Below, one piece after another: positions 48,512-53,936 of a stretch of 53,936 nucleotides of DNA; within the stretch, counting starts at the first letter, position 1, and each line of letters opens with the position of its first letter. This DNA comes from Mycobacterium asiaticum (GTDB lineage Bacteria; Actinomycetota; Actinomycetes; Mycobacteriales; Mycobacteriaceae), in NCBI RefSeq assembly GCF_001673315.1, contig NZ_LZLQ01000029.1, positions 1 through 53,936 on the forward strand, given 5' to 3'. A program made the translations under genes and the position numbers. Below the pieces are notes generated by a model, which was not told where the DNA came from, ran no database searches, and worked only from the letters and a program-made list of their open reading frames with translations.

Positions 48512-49249
48512 GTGAAGACCTATGAGACGCGGTGGCACGAGAACGCCGCACGCCGGGCGGTTGCGCCCGAGGTCATCGTGGAGATCGCCGGACAGCACGG
48601 GATCGACGCGACGGCCTTTGGTCTTCTCGACCGCTTCGAAGAGATCACCGATTCGCACGGCAAGTCCTTCTTCCTCGTTCCGCCCGGAACCGGCGGCAAC
48701 GATGTCCGCCGGGCAGTCCTGCTGACGTACGTGCTCAACGCGGGCACCGACTACGGCAAGGCAGGCGAGCGTGCGGGAGTGATCAACGATTTCGCGGAGG
48801 TGGCGTACTGCCCCGACGAGGTCAGGCGAATCGCGCAGCGACAGCGGGCTAACAGTTGGAGCTATCAGCGGGACGTCCGCTTCGTCCACCGCAACGGCGG
48901 TCGCCTGATGACGACGCCCAATGGGATATTGCTCGGCGCCGGCGGCAACTGGCTTCAGCGGCTGTTCAGCCAGCGGGGCGGCACCACCTGGGGTGACATC
49001 TTCATGCTCAACACCGCCCCGGGAGTTGACCCCGCTGCGACATTGCGCGGCATTGTCCAATCGGGCGACGGCGACCTCGCGCTGGACCGACTCCTACACC
49101 ACGAGGAACGGCACAGCGCGCAATGGGCCGCGTTGGGATACGCGGGCATGCTGCGGTCCTATAGCTGGGAGTTGTTCCGCGAGTTGGTCTTTCACAAACC
49201 TAACCGGCTGGAGGTACAGGCCGGTCTACGCGACGGCGGCTACCGGTGA
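48512..49249 (+). CDS. Unrecognised protein with zincin-like HExxH motif
   Basis: This 245-residue protein is not recognised and I know no M. tuberculosis gene at this point. A H-E-E-R-H-S-A-Q-W segment at 197-205 has the HExxH form of a zinc site, and E234 in N-R-L-E-V lies 33 residues later, where gluzincins often have the third ligand. The first 190 residues are mixed alpha/beta with no signal peptide or membrane helix. GTG 48512 has no clear ribosome binding site; it lies 31 bp after PRSAF1, with which it may be co-transcribed. It overlaps pepN convergently by 10 bp. Confidence 0.75.
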   Translation: MKTYETRWHENAARRAVAPEVIVEIAGQHGIDATAFGLLDRFEEITDSHGKSFFLVPPGTGGNDVRRAVLLTYVLNAGTDYGKAGERAGVINDFAEVAYCPDEVRRIAQRQRANSWSYQRDVRFVHRNGGRLMTTPNGILLGAGGNWLQRLFSQRGGTTWGDIFMLNTAPGVDPAATLRGIVQSGDGDLALDRLLHHEERHSAQWAALGYAGMLRSYSWELFRELVFHKPNRLEVQAGLRDGGYR

Positions 49250-51840
49250 TCGTCGGCATCGAACTTGCGTGCCCGCAGTGACCGCTTCACCCCGGCCTGC
49301 CCCTCCAGTACCAGCCGTCGCAGCGACGGCGGCACCTCGGATTCAGGTGCTTGGAGGAAGGAGTCCGCAGCAGCAATCGCCTCTTCGCTGATGTCCCAGT
49401 GCGGGTACAGCCCGATCACTACCGATTGCGCCACTTCGCTCGACCGTCGCGCCCACACGCCCGGGATGACCTGGAAGTAGCGGGCGGTGAACGGTTTGAG
49501 CAGTTCGGCCTGCCCCGGGGCGGCGATGCCGGCAATCATTGCCCGACTCATCGCGTTGGCCAGAGTGTCGTCCTCGACCACCGTGGTGAACGCGTTCTGC
49601 TTGACCTCGAGTTGCGGCCGGGCCGCCGCCGCCTGGGCGCCGTGCCGTCTGCCTGCTGCCGTCCGGTCGCTTTGCATCTCCGAGTCGATGCGCGGCGATT
49701 CCGGGCCGTCGGCGTCGATCGCGCCCGCGGTGGCCAACGCGATGACCGCGCGCCAACGCAGGTCGGTGTCGACATTCAGGCCCGCCAATCCCTGCTCGGC
49801 CGGGTCCCCGTCGAGCAGCGCCGACAGCACGTCGACATGCCGCGCTGACAACACCGACGTGCACAGCGCATTGACGAATACCAGTTGATGATCAGAGCCG
49901 GGTTCCGCGCCGCGCGCCAACTCCAGCAACCGGTCGGCGAGCAGCGGCCACCCGTGCTCGCGCGCCCACCTCGGCTCGGCGTACGAACCCACCGCGGTCT
50001 GCGCCTGTAACAGCAACCGCTGTGCGACCGTCACCTCGGTCTCGGCCTGAATCCCGCCCAACACCAGCGTCACGAAATCCCGGGCGCGCAGTTCGGCCTC
50101 GCGCGTCATCTCCCACGCGGCCGACCAGACCAGCGAACGCGGCAACGGCTCGGCGATGTCGGCAATGCGCTGCAATGCGGTCTGCAGTGATTCGGGGTCC
50201 AGGCGTAGCGAGCAATACGTGAAATCGTCGTCGTTGACCAGAACCAGCTTGCCGCGGGAAACCCCAACCAACGCAGGAACATCGGTGTCGGCCCCATCGA
50301 CGTCCAGTTCCTCTCGGTGGACCCGGACCAGCTTGCCGGCGCCGTCATCGTCATAGATACCGACGGCAACGCGGTGCACCCGGGTCTCACCGTTACCGGG
50401 CGCAGCGCCGCTTTGATTGACTGCGAACCGGGTGAACTTGCCGTCGGCGTCGACGTCGAAGTCCGGACGCAATGTGTTGAGCCCGGTGGTTTTCAACCAT
50501 TGCTGCCCCCAATTCGACAGGTCGCGACCGGACGCCTTCTCCAATGCGGAGAGCAGATCGCTGAAGGTCGCGTTGCCGAATGCGTGGGCATGGAAGTAGT
50601 CGCGAAGTCCGGCCAGGAAATGGTCGAGGCCAACGTAGGCGACGAGTTGCTTGAGCACCGAGGCGCCCTTCGCGTACGTGATGCCGTCGAAGTTCACCTC
50701 CACCGCGTGCAGATCGGGGATGTCCGCGGCGATGGGGTGGGTGGAGGGCAGCTGGTCCTGACGATATGCCCACGACTTCTCCACGGTCGCAAAGGTTGTC
50801 CACGCCTCGGTGTATTCGGTCGACTCGGCCTGGCACAGCACGGAGGCGAAGGTGGCGAAAGATTCGTTGAGCCACAAGTCATCCCACCACGTCATGGTGA
50901 CCAGGTCTCCGAACCACATATGGGCCATCTCATGCAGCACCGTCTCGGCCCGCCGCTCGTAGGATGCGCGGGTCACCTTGCTGCGGAAGACGTAGTCTTC
51001 CAGGAATGTCACCGCTCCCGCGTTTTCCATTGCGCCGGCGTTGAATTCGGGCACGAACAGCTGGTCATACTTGCCGAAGGCGTAGGGAATGCCGAAGTTC
51101 TCGTGGTAGAAACCGAAGCCCTGCTTGGTTTCGGTGAACAGCCGCTCGGCATCCATGTGCGGCGCCAGGGAGGACCGGCAGTAGATACCCAACGGGATGT
51201 CGCCGTGCTTGTCGCTATAGGTGTCGTTCCACACCGCATAGGGGCCGGCCACCAAGGCCACCAGGTAGGTGCTCATCCGCGGGGTGGTGGCAAAGGTGTG
51301 GATGCTGGCCGCCTCGCGGTCCTCGACCGACACCGGTGCGCCGTTGGACACCACTTTCCAGTGCTTGGGCGCCGTCACCTGAATGTCGAAGGTGGCCTTC
51401 AGGTCCGGCTGATCGAAGCAGGCGAACATTCGTTTGGCGTCGGCGGTTTCGAATTGCGAGTACAGGTATGTCTCGTCGTCGACCGGGTCGACGAATCGGT
51501 GCAGGCCCTCGCCGGTGTTGGAGTAGCGGCAGTCGGCGTCCACCACAACCACGTTGCGATCGGCCAGGCCGCGCAACGCGATACCGGTCGACTCGTCGTA
51601 TGCCGACACGTCGAGGTCTTGACCGTTGAGGCTGGCGCTGTGAATGGTGTCGGCGGCCAGGTCGATTACCGTGTCGGCGCCTGCCAGCGCGTCGAACACC
51701 ACGGTGGTGGTGGACCGAAACTTGCGTTCGCCGGGATTACCTGAGCCATCGGTGACGTCGAGGTTGATCTGGTAGCTGTGCACAGTGACCAGCGCGGCGC
51801 GTTCGACCGCCTGGTCCCGGGTGAGGTTGGGTAGGGCCAC
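49240..51840 (-). CDS. pepN: Aminopeptidase N
   Basis: This 866-residue M1 metallopeptidase removes N-terminal residues from peptides. It has the G-A-M-E-N exopeptidase motif, the zinc site H-E-M-A-H-x18-E (L-N-E-S-F-A), and a long C-terminal helical domain. GTG 51840 gives the family start (A-L-P-N-L-T-R-D); ATG 51852 four codons upstream is possible. A very long open frame continues far upstream but is antisense to the next genes. The start lies within 21 bp of a divergent SigH-like promoter. Confidence 0.94.
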   Translation of the reverse strand: MALPNLTRDQAVERAALVTVHSYQINLDVTDGSGNPGERKFRSTTTVVFDALAGADTVIDLAADTIHSASLNGQDLDVSAYDESTGIALRGLADRNVVVVDADCRYSNTGEGLHRFVDPVDDETYLYSQFETADAKRMFACFDQPDLKATFDIQVTAPKHWKVVSNGAPVSVEDREAASIHTFATTPRMSTYLVALVAGPYAVWNDTYSDKHGDIPLGIYCRSSLAPHMDAERLFTETKQGFGFYHENFGIPYAFGKYDQLFVPEFNAGAMENAGAVTFLEDYVFRSKVTRASYERRAETVLHEMAHMWFGDLVTMTWWDDLWLNESFATFASVLCQAESTEYTEAWTTFATVEKSWAYRQDQLPSTHPIAADIPDLHAVEVNFDGITYAKGASVLKQLVAYVGLDHFLAGLRDYFHAHAFGNATFSDLLSALEKASGRDLSNWGQQWLKTTGLNTLRPDFDVDADGKFTRFAVNQSGAAPGNGETRVHRVAVGIYDDDGAGKLVRVHREELDVDGADTDVPALVGVSRGKLVLVNDDDFTYCSLRLDPESLQTALQRIADIAEPLPRSLVWSAAWEMTREAELRARDFVTLVLGGIQAETEVTVAQRLLLQAQTAVGSYAEPRWAREHGWPLLADRLLELARGAEPGSDHQLVFVNALCTSVLSARHVDVLSALLDGDPAEQGLAGLNVDTDLRWRAVIALATAGAIDADGPESPRIDSEMQSDRTAAGRRHGAQAAAARPQLEVKQNAFTTVVEDDTLANAMSRAMIAGIAAPGQAELLKPFTARYFQVIPGVWARRSSEVAQSVVIGLYPHWDISEEAIAAADSFLQAPESEVPPSLRRLVLEGQAGVKRSLRARKFDADDHR

Positions 51841-51860
51841 ACGATCCAACATATCGGCTG

Positions 51861-51886
51861 GGAACAGTCGGGACGTGGCTGCGGTT
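51861..51886 (+). promoter_or_regulatory. Candidate SigH promoter
   Basis: GGAACA at 51861-51866 and CGGTT at 51882-51886, 15 bases apart, fit the SigH -35/-10 pattern (GGAAYA and GTT-type -10). They lie 45 bases before the mycothiol-dependent reductase gene, which is SigH-controlled in M. tuberculosis. The site overlaps the pepN 5' region on the other strand. Confidence 0.7.
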
Positions 51887-51930
51887 GTGTCTGAGCGGAC
51901 TGTCCGATGTGTCGACGAGAGGACGCGGTA

Positions 51931-52542
51931 ATGGCCGAGAAGTCTGTGGCGGGGTTTTGGTTCGATCCGCTCTGTCCGTGGTGCTGGATCACCTCCAGGT
52001 GGATCCTCGAGGTGGCGAAGGTGCGCGACATCGAGGTCAACTGGCACGTCATGAGTTTGGCGGTGCTCAACGAGAACCGCGAAGGGCTGCCCGATCAGTA
52101 TCGGGAAATGATGACGAAGGCGTGGGGGCCGGTGCGGGTGGCCATCGCCGCTGAGCAGGCGCACGGGCCGGAGGTGCTCGAACCGCTCTACACCGCGATG
52201 GGAACCCGGATTCATAACGAAGGCAACAAGGACCTCGACGAGGTCATCAAGCTGTCGCTGGCCGACGCCGGCCTGCCGGCCGAATTGGCCGAGGCCGCCT
52301 CCACCGATGCCTACGACGAAGCACTGCGTAAGAGCCATCACGCCGGTATGGACGCGGTCGGACCAGACGTCGGTACGCCGACGATCCACGTCAACGGGGT
52401 GGCGTTCTTCGGTCCGGTGATCTCCAAGATCCCGCGCGGCGAAGAGGCCGGCAAGCTCTGGGATGCGTCGGTGACCTTCGCGTCCTACCCGCACTTCTTC
52501 GAACTCAAGCGCACGCGTACCGAGCCTCCGCAGTTCGACTAG
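51931..52542 (+). CDS. Mycothiol-dependent DsbA/FrnE-like reductase (Rv2466c type)
   Basis: This 203-residue thioredoxin-fold protein has C15-P-W-C18 near its N-terminus and a helical insert, as in the mycothiol-dependent reductase Rv2466c, which takes part in the oxidative-stress response and activates some nitro prodrugs. ATG 51931 has AGAGGA eight bases upstream; ATG 51907 is unlikely. A SigH-type promoter lies upstream. Confidence 0.92.
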   Translation: MAEKSVAGFWFDPLCPWCWITSRWILEVAKVRDIEVNWHVMSLAVLNENREGLPDQYREMMTKAWGPVRVAIAAEQAHGPEVLEPLYTAMGTRIHNEGNKDLDEVIKLSLADAGLPAELAEAASTDAYDEALRKSHHAGMDAVGPDVGTPTIHVNGVAFFGPVISKIPRGEEAGKLWDASVTFASYPHFFELKRTRTEPPQFD

Positions 52543-52581
52543 ACAGTGCGAATGGAGGCGTTGCCGCCGATCTGATGCACA

Positions 52582-53070
52582 ATGTCCGGCATGCGCGTCT
52601 ACCTGGGTGCCGATCACGCCGGCTTCGAACTCAAGCAACAGATCTTCGAGCACCTGAAGAAAACCGGTCACGAGCCGATCGACTGCGGCGCGTTCAGTTA
52701 CGACGCCGAGGACGATTACCCCGCGTTCTGTATCGCCGCAGCGGCGCGCACGGTCGCCGACCCGGACAGCCTGGGCATCGTGCTGGGCGGGTCGGGTAAC
52801 GGCGAACAGATCGCCGCGAACAAGGTGCCGGGCGCGCGCTGTGCGCTGGCATGGAGCGTTGAAACCGCATCGCTGGCCCGCCAGCACAACAACGCTCAGT
52901 TGATCGGCATTGGTGGACGCATGCACAGTGTGGCCGACGCACTGGCCATCGTCGACGCCTTCGTGTCCACACCCTGGTCGAAAGTCGAACGCCACCAACG
53001 CCGTATCGACATTCTGGCCGAATACGAACGGACCCACGAAGCGCCGCCGGTGCCCGGTCAAGGAGGCTAA
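52582..53070 (+). CDS. rpiB: Ribose-5-phosphate isomerase B
   Basis: This 162-residue isomerase interconverts ribose-5-phosphate and ribulose-5-phosphate in the pentose pathway. D11-H12 in G-A-D-H-A-G and the catalytic E75 in G-G-S-G-N-G-E match the mycobacterial enzyme, which uses Glu rather than Cys at the active site. ATG 52582 (M-S-G-M) gives the family length; ATG 52591 is the alternative. Confidence 0.95.
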   Translation: MSGMRVYLGADHAGFELKQQIFEHLKKTGHEPIDCGAFSYDAEDDYPAFCIAAAARTVADPDSLGIVLGGSGNGEQIAANKVPGARCALAWSVETASLARQHNNAQLIGIGGRMHSVADALAIVDAFVSTPWSKVERHQRRIDILAEYERTHEAPPVPGQGG

Positions 53071-53076
53071 CGGCCG

Positions 53077-53880
53077 GTGCCTGAAGGCCACACGCTGCAC
53101 CGGCTGGCCCGGTTGCACCAACGCCGCTTTGCCGGTCGCGCGGTCGCAGTATCCAGCCCGCAGGGACGCTTCGCCGATGCTGCCGCGGTGAACGGTCGAG
53201 TGCTGCGACGCGCCAGCGCATGGGGCAAGCACCTCTTCCACCACTACGACGGCGGCCGGATCGTGCATGTGCACCTAGGCCTCTACGGCGCCTTCACGGA
53301 ATGGGAACGCCACGACGGCGAAGTATTACCCGAACCGGTCGGACAGGTCCGGATGCGCATGGTCGGCACCGAATACGGCACCGATCTGCGCGGGCCGACG
53401 GTGTGTGAGGTTCTCGATGCGGCTGAAGTGGACGCTGTGGTCGCCCGACTGGGGCCTGATCCGTTGCGCGCCGATGCCGACGCGGCGTGGCCGTGGTCGC
53501 GGATCAGTAAGTCGCGCAGACCTATCGGTGCCCTGCTGATGGATCAGACGGTTATCGCGGGGGTGGGCAATGTCTACCGCAACGAGTTGTTGTTCCGCCA
53601 CGGCATCGATCCCTACCGGCCCGGTCAGAAGGTGACTGATGCGGAGTTCGCCGCCGCGTGGGCCGACTTGCTCGCGCTGATGAAGGTCGGTCTGCGCCGC
53701 GGAAAGATCATCGTGGTCCGGCCCGAGCACGACAACGGGGCGCCTTCCTACGCGCCCGGACGGCCTCGGACCTATGTGTACCGGCGGGCCGGTGATCCGT
53801 GCCGCGTGTGTGGAGAGATCATCCGTACCGCGGTGCTCGAAGGCCGCAACGTGTTTTGGTGCCCGAATTGCCAAACATGA
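53077..53880 (+). CDS. nei2: Fpg/Nei-family DNA glycosylase
   Basis: This 267-residue base-excision repair enzyme cuts out oxidised bases and nicks the abasic site. The catalytic P2-E3 follows the start, and the C-terminal zinc finger C-R-V-C ... C-P-N-C is intact. It contains N-x-Y-R-N-E helix-two-turn-helix residues for DNA binding. GTG 53077 follows rpiB by 6 bp, so they form a pair. It matches Rv2464c. Confidence 0.93.
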   Translation: MPEGHTLHRLARLHQRRFAGRAVAVSSPQGRFADAAAVNGRVLRRASAWGKHLFHHYDGGRIVHVHLGLYGAFTEWERHDGEVLPEPVGQVRMRMVGTEYGTDLRGPTVCEVLDAAEVDAVVARLGPDPLRADADAAWPWSRISKSRRPIGALLMDQTVIAGVGNVYRNELLFRHGIDPYRPGQKVTDAEFAAAWADLLALMKVGLRRGKIIVVRPEHDNGAPSYAPGRPRTYVYRRAGDPCRVCGEIIRTAVLEGRNVFWCPNCQT

Positions 53881-53936
53881 CTGGTGGACGCCACACGACA
53901 ATCATGACGAGGGTGCGGCTCACGTCGTAAGTGCGT
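53881..53936. other. End of window, nothing recognised
   Basis: The final 56 bases hold no gene or clear signal that I can see. Confidence 0.5.

Noticed and set aside
51841..53274. Upstream extension of the pepN frame to 1344 codons
   Set aside because: The extension is antisense to the mycothiol-dependent reductase, rpiB and nei2 and has no homology; pepN starts at 51840 or 51852.

Overview
The window is high-GC chromosomal DNA from a Mycobacterium, most likely a slow-growing non-tuberculous species. From about 3.6 kb to the right end the gene order follows the M. tuberculosis segment Rv2511 to Rv2464c: orn, cmrA, the leucine-catabolism operon, lipQ, plsC, plsB2, ssbB, ettA, gdh, aglA, glbO, ctaJ, pepN, rpiB and nei2. 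This order, the single-copy GTGA and ATGA gene overlaps, mycothiol, F420 and PlsB2 proteins, and several likely leaderless transcripts all point to the genus. Species was not determined. Comparisons with M. tuberculosis are from memory, not from a search.

Layout. (1) 1-3.4 kb: the start of an mce operon (yrbEA, yrbEB, mceA cut by the window edge) with a divergent TetR gene. This cluster is not next to orn in M. tuberculosis. (2) 3.4-9.0 kb: tRNA-His with a strong terminator, orn, a HerA-like ATPase, the mycolate reductase cmrA, a UMF1-type transporter and an MmpS-like protein. (3) 9.0-19.1 kb: the TetR repressor bkaR and the divergent fadD35-scoAB-accD1-accA1-fadE19-maoC-citE run, which takes isovaleryl-CoA towards acetoacetate and acetyl-CoA. 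Two matching operators, GTTAAT-N4-AYTAAC, lie at its promoters. The bkdABC genes that follow citE in M. tuberculosis are absent here. (4) 19.1-27.9 kb: an accessory region with a PucR regulator, an EthA-like Baeyer-Villiger monooxygenase, an adenylate cyclase, a GAP/Sap-type membrane protein, an F420-type nitroreductase-like protein, a cutinase, a GAF-ANTAR protein, a DUF3761-like secreted protein and a second flavin monooxygenase. It ends at a tRNA-Arg gene whose 3' half occurs as one long and one short partial copy to its left, as expected of old tRNA-targeted integration. (5) 28.1-35.3 kb: lipid genes lipQ, a WS/DGAT-type acyltransferase, plsC and plsB2. (6) 35.4-43.8 kb: ssbB, ettA, the large NAD-glutamate dehydrogenase gdh, a thioesterase and a conserved unknown gene. 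(7) 43.8-53.9 kb: an extra FAD oxidoreductase, aglA, glbO, an HNH nuclease, ctaJ and the supercomplex factor PRSAF1, an unrecognised gene with an HExxH motif, pepN, a mycothiol-dependent reductase behind a SigH-like promoter, rpiB and nei2.

The most unusual structural theme is tandem repeats lying inside small reading frames that fill intergenic gaps and overlap the neighbouring stop and start codons. The clearest are a 30-bp x2 array between scoA and scoB and a 54-bp x3.5 array between ettA and gdh; both are bounded by overlapping stop/start codons on each side. This is the arrangement described for mycobacterial interspersed repetitive units. A 22-bp x3 array between aglA and the FAD oxidoreductase is a weaker third case. 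Other leads are the unrecognised HExxH gene, the palindrome between pucR and the EthA-like gene, and the tRNA-Arg fragments.
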